Source: Propionivibrio dicarboxylicus (lineage in GTDB: Bacteria > Pseudomonadota > Gammaproteobacteria > Burkholderiales > Rhodocyclaceae). Taken from it: a stretch of 64,000 nt of DNA. A program made the position numbers and the translations under genes. The stretch is taken from contig NZ_FNCY01000006.1 in NCBI RefSeq assembly GCF_900099695.1, forward strand, positions 145,473-209,472, given 5' to 3'. The notes beneath the pieces were generated by a model. That model was not told the origin of the DNA. It saw only the letters and a list, made by a program, of their open reading frames with translations, and did not search any database. Below are positions 49,934 to 57,954 of this stretch, in pieces. Every line of letters begins with the position of its first letter. Positions within the stretch are counted from its first letter, which is position 1.

Positions 49934-50917
49934 ATGACGCCCAGCGCCCAGAACCACTGCCAACGCCCCGATCGCCCACGCATCAGCTGCGTGGTCCCCG
50001 CACTCAACGAACACGATAATCTCGCCTTGCTTTTGCCGATGTTATCGGACTTGCTCGGAAAAATCGCCGGCGGCTGGGAAATCATCGTCATCGACGATGG
50101 CAGCACCGACGCCACACCGCAACTGCTCGCCGACTTCGCCACGAAGCCTGGCTTCCGTTATCTGCAACTGTCGCGTAATTTCGGCAAGGAAGCGGCGCTG
50201 ACCGCCGGATTGAAAGTCGCCGACGGCGACGTCGTCGTCATTCTCGACGCCGACCTGCAACACCCGATCGAACTGATCCCCGCCATGCTTGAACGCTGGC
50301 ACGCCGGTATCGACACCGTTTATGCGGTGCGCGAACATCGCGACGACGAGCGCTGGCTGAAGCGGGTCGGTTCGTCGATGTTCTACGGCATCCTCGGCAA
50401 CGGCGGACGCTTCCGCATCCCGCCGAACGCCGGCGATTTCCGCCTGATGGACCGTCAGGTCGTCGACGCGCTGCTCCACCTGCCCGAGCGCACCCGTTTC
50501 ATGAAGGGCCTGTACGCCTGGGTCGGCTTCAAGTCCGAACCGATCCTGTACGTCCCGGCCGAGCGACGCCACGGCCAGAGCAATTTCAGCCTCATCCGCC
50601 TGACCCGCTTCGCGCTCGACGGCATCACCGCCTTCTCGACCTGGCCGCTACGCTTCCTCACCGCCGTCGGCTGCCTCGTCGCCATCGCCTCGTTCGTCTA
50701 CGGCAGTTACCTGATCGTCGACTATTCCGTAAACGGCAACCAGGTGTCGGGCTGGACGACGATCGTCACGGCAATGTTCTTCTTCGCCGGCATCAATACC
50801 ATGGCGCTCGGCACGATCGGCGCCTACATCGCCTGCATCTTCGACGAAGTCAAGCAGCGCCCGCTCTACGTCGTGCGCCAGAATCTCGGACGATCGACCG
50901 GCGCCGACCCTCTCTGA
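49934..50917 (+). CDS. GtrB/ArnC-like GT2 glycosyltransferase (polyprenyl-phosphate sugar transferase)
   Basis: 327 residues from ATG 49934 (an in-frame TTG precedes it directly). GT-A catalytic domain with VVPALNEHDNLALLLP, IVIDDGSTDATP, QLSRNFGKEAALTAG and VVILDADLQHP (DxD-type), then two C-terminal membrane helices (about 232-255 and 268-292). Such enzymes move a sugar onto undecaprenyl phosphate at the inner face. With the next three genes it makes a lipid-linked sugar module. The sugar is unknown. Confidence 0.92.
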   Translation: MTPSAQNHCQRPDRPRISCVVPALNEHDNLALLLPMLSDLLGKIAGGWEIIVIDDGSTDATPQLLADFATKPGFRYLQLSRNFGKEAALTAGLKVADGDVVVILDADLQHPIELIPAMLERWHAGIDTVYAVREHRDDERWLKRVGSSMFYGILGNGGRFRIPPNAGDFRLMDRQVVDALLHLPERTRFMKGLYAWVGFKSEPILYVPAERRHGQSNFSLIRLTRFALDGITAFSTWPLRFLTAVGCLVAIASFVYGSYLIVDYSVNGNQVSGWTTIVTAMFFFAGINTMALGTIGAYIACIFDEVKQRPLYVVRQNLGRSTGADPL

Positions 50918-50927
50918 CGTACCGCCC

Positions 50928-52511
50928 ATGTCGAAAATCGCTGCATTCCTGTCGTCGCTGACCGACGGCAACTCTCCCCGGCGCCTGCTCGCCACCCTCG
51001 CGCTCTGGCTCGTCGCCTTCGCCGGTATCCGCGCCCTGATGCTCCCGGACGAAGGTCGCTACGTCGGCGTCGCCTGGGAAATGGTGACCAACGGACAGTG
51101 GGACGTACCACGCCTCGACGGCCTGCCCTTCTTCCACAAGCCGCCGCTTTTCTACTGGCTGACGGCGCTCGGCCTCAAGCTTTTCGGCATCCACGACTGG
51201 AGCGCGCGCTTCGCCTCGATCCTCGCCGGCGTGCTGACGGCCGGTGGCCTCTATCTCTTCGCGCGCCGCCATCGCTCTGCCCGCGTCGCGGCGATGGCCA
51301 GCCTGATTCTCGTCACCTCGCCCTTCTTCTTCGCCGGATCGCAGTACGCGAACCTCGACATGCTCGTCGCCGGGATGATCTCGCTGACCATCCTCTCCGG
51401 TGCCAATGCCGTCCTCCGTCTCGAACAGGGCCTGCCCTACCGCGGCGCGCTCGCCGCAACCTACGCGCTGGCCGGACTCGGCGTCCTCGCCAAGGGCCTG
51501 ATCGGCATCGTTCTGCCGGGCGGCGTCCTCTTTTTCTGGCTGCTCTGGCGGCGTGCCTGGCGTCCGCTCGTCAAGACCTTGTGGCCGGTCGGCCTGCTCG
51601 CTTTCGCGCTCGTCGCGCTGCCCTGGTTCTTCTGGATGCAGCACCTGTACCCGGGGTTCTACGACTACTTCTTCATCTACCACCACTTCCAGCGCTTCGC
51701 CGAAACCGGCTTCAACAACCAGCGTCCGCTCTGGTTCTACGTACCGATCCTCGTCGTCTTTGCGCTGCCCTGGACGATCGGCCTGACACGGCTGTTCAAC
51801 CGCGCCTACTGGCAAGATGCGGCGCAAGCCCCGCTGCGCAGCCTGATGGCGATCTGGCTGATCGTCATCGTCGGTTTCTTCTCGCTGCCGAGTTCCAAAC
51901 TCGTCGGCTATGTCCTGCCGGCGCTCGCCCCGCTCGCCTACCTGATCGCCGACCCCTTCGCCAACTGGCTCGAACGCGAACCGCAACGCGGCCGCACGCG
52001 CTTCCTCTGCTTGCTCGGCCTCGCGTCAGGCGCCTGTGTCACGCTGGTCGCCGTCATCGCCGTCGCTTACACCGTCAGCGCCAAGCCGCTCATTACCCCG
52101 GCACGCCCGGATTTCAATGCCGCGGCCGACGATGTCGCGATGATCGACTGGTACCAGTACGACCTGCCCTTCTACCTGCGCGCGCGCAAACCGGCCTGGG
52201 TGGTCAGCCGCTGGTCCGACCCCGACATCCCGAAACACGACAACTGGCGCAAGGAACTCTTCGATGCCGGAAAATTCGACGCCGCCGCCGGCACGGCTCA
52301 ACTCATCGAGGAGGCGCAGTTCGTCGAACGTCTCTGCGCCCGCCAGACTGGCGCGATCTGGGTCTGGGGGCGGCCGCCATCGATGGAATTCGCCCTCTGG
52401 CTGAAAGACCTGCCGCCGGCCTTTTCCAACGCGCGTTACGCGCTGTGGCGGCTCACGCCCGATAACATCAGGACGCTGCCGGTGTGTGCCGGAAAGCCCA
52501 CAGGCGGCTGA
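50928..52511 (+). CDS. ArnT-like GT39 glycosyltransferase
   Basis: 527 residues with about twelve membrane helices. The conserved first periplasmic loop carries LMLPDEGRYVGVAWEMV, with the Asp-Glu expected for the ArnT/PMT family, and PFFHKPPLFYWLTAL. These enzymes take a sugar from undecaprenyl phosphate and attach it, usually to lipid A, on the outer face. Ten bases after the GT2 gene. Transfer of aminoarabinose specifically is not supported, since arn synthesis genes are absent here. Confidence 0.9.
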   Translation: MSKIAAFLSSLTDGNSPRRLLATLALWLVAFAGIRALMLPDEGRYVGVAWEMVTNGQWDVPRLDGLPFFHKPPLFYWLTALGLKLFGIHDWSARFASILAGVLTAGGLYLFARRHRSARVAAMASLILVTSPFFFAGSQYANLDMLVAGMISLTILSGANAVLRLEQGLPYRGALAATYALAGLGVLAKGLIGIVLPGGVLFFWLLWRRAWRPLVKTLWPVGLLAFALVALPWFFWMQHLYPGFYDYFFIYHHFQRFAETGFNNQRPLWFYVPILVVFALPWTIGLTRLFNRAYWQDAAQAPLRSLMAIWLIVIVGFFSLPSSKLVGYVLPALAPLAYLIADPFANWLEREPQRGRTRFLCLLGLASGACVTLVAVIAVAYTVSAKPLITPARPDFNAAADDVAMIDWYQYDLPFYLRARKPAWVVSRWSDPDIPKHDNWRKELFDAGKFDAAAGTAQLIEEAQFVERLCARQTGAIWVWGRPPSMEFALWLKDLPPAFSNARYALWRLTPDNIRTLPVCAGKPTGG

Positions 52512-52866
52512 CGACGAAAGTCAGGAAAGCGACGGCCACGAGAATCGCCGCGAGCAGAAGGTCGTAGCGGATCGAGGTCGCCTTGAGCAGCCAGGCATAC
52601 GCGCATTCGTTGACCGCGAAGCCGCTCGCCGAAACGAGGAAGAAACGCCGCAGGGCGACCGCGAACGCCTGCTGCTGATGGCGAAAAGTCAGCCAGTAGT
52701 GCCCGCTGAATGAGACAATGAAAGCCACCAGCCAGCCCAGCACATTGGCGACCAACGGCGGCAGCGCGAGCAAGCTCACGCAACCAACCGCCGCCAGCCA
52801 GTGCGTCGCCGCAGCCGCACAACCGACCGCAACGAACCAGCCGACTTCCCAGAACATCTTCTTCAT
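52468..52866 (-). CDS. GtrA family membrane protein
   Basis: 132 residues, four membrane helices, GtrA family (GCVSLLALPPLVANVLGWLV, FSGHYWLTFR, FVVSRLWAFRHT). GtrA proteins are proposed flippases for undecaprenyl-phosphate sugars, working with a GtrB transferase as found 1.5 kb away. The start ATG at 52866 shares two bases with the start of the divergent ChbG gene (CATG). Its 3' end overlaps the GT39 gene by 44 bases tail to tail. Confidence 0.87.
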   Translation of the reverse strand: MKKMFWEVGWFVAVGCAAAATHWLAAVGCVSLLALPPLVANVLGWLVAFIVSFSGHYWLTFRHQQQAFAVALRRFFLVSASGFAVNECAYAWLLKATSIRYDLLLAAILVAVAFLTFVVSRLWAFRHTPAAS

Positions 52867-53725
52867 GCACGCATCCCCAAGCTCATCTTCTTCCGACGCA
52901 ATCAAGCGCATCGCCGTCTGCGCCGACGATTTCGGCCTCAATGCCGACGTCGATGCCGGCATCATCGCACTGAGCGAACAAGGCCGGCTGACCGCCACCA
53001 GTTGTCTCACCACCGGGCCGACCTGGCCGACCAGCGCCGCGCGCCTGCGCGAGCTGCCGATCGATGCCGGACTGCATCTCAATTTCACCGAAGCCTTCGC
53101 CGGCGATGCGCCGCATCTGCCACTGTCGCTGCCGCTGCCGGCGCTGATCCGCGCATGTTACCTGCGCCGCCTGCCAAAGTCGCGTCTCGCCGAACAAATC
53201 GAACGTCAATGCGACGCTTTCGAACGTCATTACGGACGCGCCCCGGACTTCGTCGACGGCCATCAGCACGTGCACCAGTTGCCGATGATCCGCGACGCGC
53301 TGCTGCCAATTCTCGCCCGACGCTATGCCGGACAGCCGCTCTGGCTGCGCCGGACGGCGGCACCGGCAGCGCTGCCGGCCTTCCGGTTCAAGGCCTTTGT
53401 CATCGCAGCGCTCGGCAGCCGGCGCTTCGCCACGCTGGCGGAAGCGCAGGGATGGCGCCTGAACGGCCGGCTGCTCGGCGTCTATGATTTTTCTTCCGAT
53501 GCCGACGGCTATGCGCACTTGCTGCGCGGCTGGCTGCAGGCGGCGAAGGACGGTGACCTCCTGATGTGTCACCCGGCAATCGCCGGGGCGGCGTTGACGC
53601 AGCCGCACCACGATGCGATCGCGGCGCAGCGCCCGGTGGAATTCGCCACCCTCGCCGACCCGCGCGTCGACGCCTGGCGCGCCACGGCCGGCGTCCGGCT
53701 TGTCCGTCTATCCGAGCTGCATTGA
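52865..53725 (+). CDS. ChbG/HpnK (YdjC) family carbohydrate deacetylase
   Basis: 286 residues. Metal and catalytic motifs of the family: VCADDFGLNADVD (Asp-Asp, about residues 18-30), GLHLNFTE (His) and FVDGHQHVHQLP (His-x-x-His). ChbG deacetylates chitooligosaccharides; HpnK acts in hopanoid loci; here the partners point to trimming an acetyl group from a lipid-linked or membrane sugar. No good ribosome site precedes the ATG, which overlaps the gtrA start on the other strand. Its end overlaps the NnrS-like gene by 18 bases. Confidence 0.87.
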   Translation: MHASPSSSSSDAIKRIAVCADDFGLNADVDAGIIALSEQGRLTATSCLTTGPTWPTSAARLRELPIDAGLHLNFTEAFAGDAPHLPLSLPLPALIRACYLRRLPKSRLAEQIERQCDAFERHYGRAPDFVDGHQHVHQLPMIRDALLPILARRYAGQPLWLRRTAAPAALPAFRFKAFVIAALGSRRFATLAEAQGWRLNGRLLGVYDFSSDADGYAHLLRGWLQAAKDGDLLMCHPAIAGAALTQPHHDAIAAQRPVEFATLADPRVDAWRATAGVRLVRLSELH

Positions 53726-55018
53726 GGCCGGCGGCAGCGCGTCGAGCTTGCGCCGGTGCGCCGAATACACCTGCATGCCGGCGCGGAGATTGAGCGCCAG
53801 CCAGCCCTGCGCGACGATCAGCGCGATGCCGGCGGGATAGACGAGCGCCTCAGGCCAGACCGTCGCCAATGCCAGCAGCAGGCAGGCGACGCCATGCGCG
53901 CGCAACTGGCGGGTCATGGCCGCTTCGTCGATGATCTTCTTCATGTTCGGCGCCATCAGCCGGCCGCTGCCGAGATTCTGCAGATGCAGCCAGATGAGGA
54001 AGGGCACGATCTTGTAGAGCATGCCGGTGATCACCGAAACGAAAGCGCCGAAAATGACGAGCGTGCCAAACAGAAGCGGCCAGCCTTGCCATTCGCCGAC
54101 CGTGTCGAATCCCACCGCCGCGCCCCAGAGCATGGCCGCCAGCAGCGTGCTGAGCATCGCCAGGCGCCAGAAATGCTGCGAGGGATCGAAGCGCGGGCGC
54201 TTGCTGCGCTGCTGCAGCCGCAGGGTTGCTGTGGCAAAAGCGGGCGGAAAGGCGACGACGACGGCTGCGGCCAGCGTCGCCCAGGGCCCCGGCCAGAACA
54301 GGTCGACCGCATTCCAGACCGCCAGCGCAGCCAATGCCAATACCATGAAGCGCGCGCCAAATACGTTCGGGTAATTCGGCGTTAACTGGAACATCGGCAC
54401 GACGACGAGCGCCACCGCGGTGAGCAGCACCAGGCCCCAGCCAACAAAGCCCCAGGCCGCGTGATAATCGGCCACCTGCAGTAAAGGCAGCGAAAACGAT
54501 CCGCCGAAGGACACAGCCATGGCGACGCCGAGCGCGACCGTCACGCTCAGTCCGACCAGCGCCAGCTTGAGGCCCGAGATCGTCGGACTGGTCGGCGGCA
54601 CACCGCGCAAGGACGCTGCCGCGGCGACGATGAAAACCAGCGCGGCAAAGCCGAGGAAGGCAGAGGCAGCGGCAAACCAGTAGGGCGCGAAACTGAGGAA
54701 GGCGACGGCGAGAAACAAGGTGCCGATCGTCATCGCCGCATGCACGACCGCCGACACCCACAGCGGCCGCTCGAGATTGGCGCCGGCGACGACGGGAAGA
54801 ATCTGCACCAATGCCCCCAGCATGACCTGCAGCATGAAGCCGACAGTCATCAGATGGACCACGGCGAGGATCGCCGGCGTCCAGCGCGAAGCCAGCGCGT
54901 CGGGCCCGCCCCACAGCAGGAGCGCACCGGCCAGCACGGCGAAGAGCGGCGCCGTCAGGAAAAAACGGAACGGCGCCGCCATCGGCGGCGACTGATCGTA
55001 AGACAGTAAAGCCTGCAT
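53708..55018 (-). CDS. NnrS-like / oxidase-I-like polytopic membrane protein
   Basis: 436 residues, about twelve membrane helices. Histidines in helices (AVVHLMTVGFMLQVMLGALV near residue 52, WVSAVVHAAMTIG near 87, LIWLHLQNLG near 340) resemble the haem-protein NnrS and subunit I of haem-copper oxidases. NnrS is linked to nitric oxide tolerance. It is followed in gene order by DUF2249 and hemerythrin genes on the same strand, which supports a role in nitrogen-oxide or low-oxygen physiology. Exact family assignment is not certain. Confidence 0.7.
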   Translation of the reverse strand: MQALLSYDQSPPMAAPFRFFLTAPLFAVLAGALLLWGGPDALASRWTPAILAVVHLMTVGFMLQVMLGALVQILPVVAGANLERPLWVSAVVHAAMTIGTLFLAVAFLSFAPYWFAAASAFLGFAALVFIVAAAASLRGVPPTSPTISGLKLALVGLSVTVALGVAMAVSFGGSFSLPLLQVADYHAAWGFVGWGLVLLTAVALVVVPMFQLTPNYPNVFGARFMVLALAALAVWNAVDLFWPGPWATLAAAVVVAFPPAFATATLRLQQRSKRPRFDPSQHFWRLAMLSTLLAAMLWGAAVGFDTVGEWQGWPLLFGTLVIFGAFVSVITGMLYKIVPFLIWLHLQNLGSGRLMAPNMKKIIDEAAMTRQLRAHGVACLLLALATVWPEALVYPAGIALIVAQGWLALNLRAGMQVYSAHRRKLDALPPASMQLG

Positions 55019-55038
55019 CGCGAATTCAACCCAGGAAT

Positions 55039-55278
55039 CTATGCCGCCGACTTATGCCATATCAGGACTTCGTAGCAACCGTCCGGCGCCTGCCGGGTCA
55101 GCCACTCGAACCCGTTGAGCGACAGCGCGCGGTAGAGCGGAAACGGCTCGCGACCGATCTGCAACATCACCTTCTCGCCCGGCGCGATCGCGTCGAGCGC
55201 CTCCATCGTCCGGACGAAAGGCTCCGGCGGTTCGAGTTCGCGTCCGTCGATGATACGGTCGGCCTGGGCGTCGCTCAT
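55039..55278 (-). CDS. DUF2249 domain protein
   Basis: 79 residues, a TusA-like small fold: ELEPPEPFVRTMEALDAIAP, PLYRALSLNGFEW and YEVLIWH. DUF2249 proteins often accompany hemerythrin-like and nitrogen-oxide metabolism genes; no biochemical role is established. It lies 14 bases after the hemerythrin gene and 20 before the NnrS-like gene, in one likely operon. Confidence 0.85.
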   Translation of the reverse strand: MSDAQADRIIDGRELEPPEPFVRTMEALDAIAPGEKVMLQIGREPFPLYRALSLNGFEWLTRQAPDGCYEVLIWHKSAA

Positions 55279-55292
55279 GCTTGCCTCCTCGC

Positions 55293-55733
55293 TTACGGGT
55301 GCAATGTCGATTCAATGCGCGCCGACAAAGACGCATAGGCATCGCGCAAATGCTCGTCGCACATCGGATAGAGGATATTCTCCTCTTTCATGTTGTGCTG
55401 CTGCATCATGATCAATAGCGTTTCGGCATAGCCCGAATAGTCGACCGCATCGTGTTCGCGCAAGGCCGAAGCCGCCGCCTCGATCAATTCGCGCATTTGC
55501 GCGTGCTCGTTGCGCATCACCTGCGTCGGCCCCATGCGCATGCCGGTGCGCGCTTCGAATTCCGGGAACAGCAAGGACTCCTCGGCGGAAAAATGCGCCA
55601 GCATCGCCCGCTCATAGACGGCGAACGCCTGCGTTGCGCCGGCCCAATCGTCACGCCCGAGCGCCGATTCGACCGCGACGAAGCAATCGTCGCAATGGCG
55701 ATGATCGCCGCTCATCAGTTCTCTGAATGTCAT
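55293..55733 (-). CDS. Hemerythrin-like di-iron protein
   Basis: 146 residues from the ATG at 55733, which has a perfect AAGGAG site; an upstream ATG (55760) is unlikely. Four-helix hemerythrin domain with iron ligands visible: HRHCDDCF (His near residue 10), HFSAEESLLFPEFE (His, Glu, Glu-type site), MRNEHAQM and MMQQHNMKEENILYP. It binds oxygen or nitric oxide or helps repair iron-sulfur centres (YtfE-like). Divergent from uspA across an FNR-type box. Confidence 0.92.
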   Translation of the reverse strand: MTFRELMSGDHRHCDDCFVAVESALGRDDWAGATQAFAVYERAMLAHFSAEESLLFPEFEARTGMRMGPTQVMRNEHAQMRELIEAAASALREHDAVDYSGYAETLLIMMQQHNMKEENILYPMCDEHLRDAYASLSARIESTLHP

Positions 55734-55796
55734 GGTCGTATCTCCTTTTTTACCCATCAACGAGGCTCATCTTGCCGCAAGGCGGAAGCAAATGAA

Positions 55797-55810
55797 TTGA
55801 CGAAGATCAA
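55797..55810. promoter_or_regulatory. FNR/Anr/Dnr-type binding site
   Basis: TTGACGAAGATCAA matches the FNR consensus TTGAT-N4-ATCAA with a single change. Its centre is about 41 bases from a possible start of the hemerythrin transcript (weak CAAGAT -10 on the minus strand at 55769-55774) and about 76 bases from the uspA start. Class II activation of the hemerythrin operon under low oxygen is inferred. Confidence 0.75.
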
Positions 55811-55843
55811 ATCGGCCGCACTGCATTGTCATCGATCCGGACT

Positions 55844-55873
55844 TTGCCCTTCGCTTCAAAAGCGACCTATAGT
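55844..55873 (+). promoter_or_regulatory. uspA promoter
   Basis: TTGCCC (55844-55849) and TATAGT (55868-55873) with 18 bases between them, giving a start near 55880 and a 24-base leader containing the AAAGGAG ribosome site. Confidence 0.6.
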
Positions 55874-55903
55874 GAAAGTACCAAGAACAACAAAGGAGCG
55901 CTC

Positions 55904-56347
55904 ATGTTCAAGAACATTCTTGTTCCCACCGATGGTTCGCCGCTTTCGCAGGAAACCGTCAAACGCGCCATTTCGTTCGCCAAGGAAGCTGGCGCGAAAA
56001 TCACGGCGTTCTATGCCAAACCGTCCTTCCCCGAATGCTTCTTCGGCGAAGGTGCGCTGGTAGACCCCGGTTCGCCGGAAAAATTCGCCTTGATGGCCGA
56101 AGAGGAAGCCTTGCGTATCCTCGACGAGGTCGAGTCCGGATGCCGCGAAGCGCAGGTGCCGTGCGAGACCTGCGCCGTCGAAAGCGACATTCCCTATGAA
56201 GCCATCATCGAAGTCGCGACGCAGCGCGACTGCGACCTGATTTTCATGTCATCGCACGGTCGCCGCGGCATCGGCGCGCTTCTGCTCGGCAGCGAAACCC
56301 ACAAGGTGCTGACGCACTCGAAGATTCCGGTGCTGGTCTATCGCTAG
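55904..56347 (+). CDS. Universal stress protein UspA family
   Basis: 147 residues. Single Usp domain with FKNILVPTDGSPLSQETV at the start and the ATP-binding type end SSHGRRGIGALLLGSETHKV (G-x2-G-x9-GS/T pattern). Universal stress proteins of this type respond to starvation, respiratory inhibition or oxygen shifts. The FNR box and the divergent hemerythrin gene suggest low-oxygen control. Three cysteines cluster in the middle (ECFFG, GCREA, PCETC), which is somewhat unusual. Confidence 0.93.
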   Translation: MFKNILVPTDGSPLSQETVKRAISFAKEAGAKITAFYAKPSFPECFFGEGALVDPGSPEKFALMAEEEALRILDEVESGCREAQVPCETCAVESDIPYEAIIEVATQRDCDLIFMSSHGRRGIGALLLGSETHKVLTHSKIPVLVYR

Positions 56348-56356
56348 CCACATGGC

Positions 56357-57364
56357 TCAGGAAGCGTGCTTGCGCAGATAGCGCGCTTCCTCGAACAGCG
56401 AGGCAATCTCCACCCGGATGATGCCGGGATCATCAGGCACGAGATAGAGCACCGGCGTCATCAATTCCTCGAAGATGCCGCGCAAGCTGCGTCCCCCGGC
56501 ACGGTATTCGACCGCCAGTTCTGCGATCTGCTCGAAGACGCGCGGTGCGACGACGAGTTCGACACCGTCGGCCTGCAGCAGATCGGCATATTGCCGGTAG
56601 ATCGAGTCCTTCGGTTCGCTGATGATGCGCACCAGCATGGCCTTGTCGAGATCGTCGAAGCGCGCGACGATCGGCAGACGGCCGGTGAATTCCGGAATCA
56701 GGCCGTATTCGGCAAGATCGGTCGGTTTGACGCGCCGGTTGAGACGATCCAGGATCGCCTGATTGTCGTTGGCCGAGGTGGCGATGAACCCGAAACCGCG
56801 CCGCTTCGCCATCAGTTCGTCGAGTCCGACGAAAGCGCCGCCGCAGATGAACAGGATGTTCGTCGTATCGATGCAGCGCCCGTCCTTCATCCTGACCGGC
56901 GCGCCTTCCATGATCTTGAGCAGCGCATGCTGGACGCTTTCGCCCGACGCGGCGCGCTGGAGACCCGGCGAGGCCTTCAATTTGTCGATTTCGTCGATGA
57001 AGACGATGCCGCACTGCGCCTTGCGCAGGTCGTCGCCGGCGCGTTCGAGCAGGCGCAGCAGGACCGCCTCGATTTCGTCATTGACATAGCGGGTCTGTGC
57101 CAGCGAGGTGGCGTCGGCGGTAACGAAAGGCACGCCGAGCATGCGCGACAGCGTCTCGCAGACGAGCGTCTTGCCCGTCCCCGAACTGCCGATCAGCAAC
57201 ACGTTGCTCTTGGCGGCGACGCTGCGGCGGGATGCCGCCGAGGCGATCTTGCGGTAGTGCGTATAGACCGCCACCGCCAGAATTTTCTTGGCATTCTCCT
57301 GGCCGATGACATACTGATCGAGATACCTGACGATGACGCTCGGCGTCACTTCCTTGGCCAGCAT
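56357..57364 (-). CDS. ClpX-like AAA+ ATPase lacking the zinc-binding domain
   Basis: 335 residues. Starts directly at the AAA+ module (VIVRYLDQYVIGQENAKKIL), with Walker A LLIGSSGTGKTLVCET, Walker B GIVFIDEIDKLKA, sensor and box VII EFTGRLPIVARF, and sensor 2 GGRSLRGIFEEL. True ClpX is about 420 residues with an N-terminal Cys4 finger, absent here. The ClpP-docking tripeptide (IGF in ClpX) is replaced by an RRGFGFIA stretch, so partnership with ClpP is doubtful. No clpP or lon gene is adjacent. Probably a stand-alone unfoldase or chaperone paralogue. Confidence 0.88.
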   Translation of the reverse strand: MLAKEVTPSVIVRYLDQYVIGQENAKKILAVAVYTHYRKIASAASRRSVAAKSNVLLIGSSGTGKTLVCETLSRMLGVPFVTADATSLAQTRYVNDEIEAVLLRLLERAGDDLRKAQCGIVFIDEIDKLKASPGLQRAASGESVQHALLKIMEGAPVRMKDGRCIDTTNILFICGGAFVGLDELMAKRRGFGFIATSANDNQAILDRLNRRVKPTDLAEYGLIPEFTGRLPIVARFDDLDKAMLVRIISEPKDSIYRQYADLLQADGVELVVAPRVFEQIAELAVEYRAGGRSLRGIFEELMTPVLYLVPDDPGIIRVEIASLFEEARYLRKHAS

Positions 57365-57393
57365 CCGCTTCTCCTCCCTGACGGTTTGTATTA

Positions 57394-57442
57394 GGGTGTA
57401 TTCTCAATTAAGCGCAACGAACGCTTAATTGAGAACACACCC
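57394..57442. repeat. 21-bp near-perfect inverted repeat between divergent genes
   Basis: GGGTGTATTCTCAATTAAGCG (57394-57414, given here in two parts: GGGTGTATTC then TCAATTAAGCG) is mirrored at 57422-57442 with one mismatch and a 7-base loop (CAACGAA). No T-run flanks either side, so a normal terminator is unlikely. It stands midway between the ClpX-like gene start and nfeD. Confidence 0.8.
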
Positions 57443-57513
57443 CATGGTAGTCGAACGGGGGAAATTCGGCACGGCCGGCTCAATGCTATTGTCTTCACAC
57501 GGGGAGAAATCGC

Positions 57514-57954
57514 ATGTTCGAATGGTGGCACTGGATGGTTCTCGGGCTCTGCCTGGCCATGGCCGAACTGGCGGTACCGGCCTTCTTCCTGATCTGGTTC
57601 GGCATCGGCGCCTTGCTCGTCGGCCTTGTCCTGCTCGCCTCGCCCGATCTCGGCATCGCTGTTCAGTTATTGCTGTGGGCGGCGAGCTCGACAGCCCTGG
57701 TAATCGTCTGGTTCCGCTATCTCAGGCCGGCCACCGTCAGCGCAGTCGGCAGTTCGACGGCGCATGTCACCGGCGAAATCGGCATTCTCGTCGGCGATCT
57801 CGGCCCCGACGCGCGCGGCCGGGTGCGCTTCCAGAAACCGGTGCTCGGCGCCGATCTCTGGGAATGCTATGCCGACAGGCCGATCCGCGCCGGCGCGCGC
57901 GTGCGCATCGTCGCCGTCGAAGGCAGTTTCGTCAAAGTGGAGGAAGTATCATGA
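57514..57954 (+). CDS. NfeD-like membrane protein
   Basis: 146 residues: two or three membrane helices (about 5-65) and a C-terminal OB-fold (about 80-146, GEIGILVGDLGPDARGRVRF and ADRPIRAGARVRIVAVEG). Short NfeD (without protease domain) typically pairs with SPFH proteins, as here: its stop overlaps the next start as ATGA. A GGGGAG site precedes the ATG. It probably helps membrane-domain organisation. Confidence 0.93.
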   Translation: MFEWWHWMVLGLCLAMAELAVPAFFLIWFGIGALLVGLVLLASPDLGIAVQLLLWAASSTALVIVWFRYLRPATVSAVGSSTAHVTGEIGILVGDLGPDARGRVRFQKPVLGADLWECYADRPIRAGARVRIVAVEGSFVKVEEVS

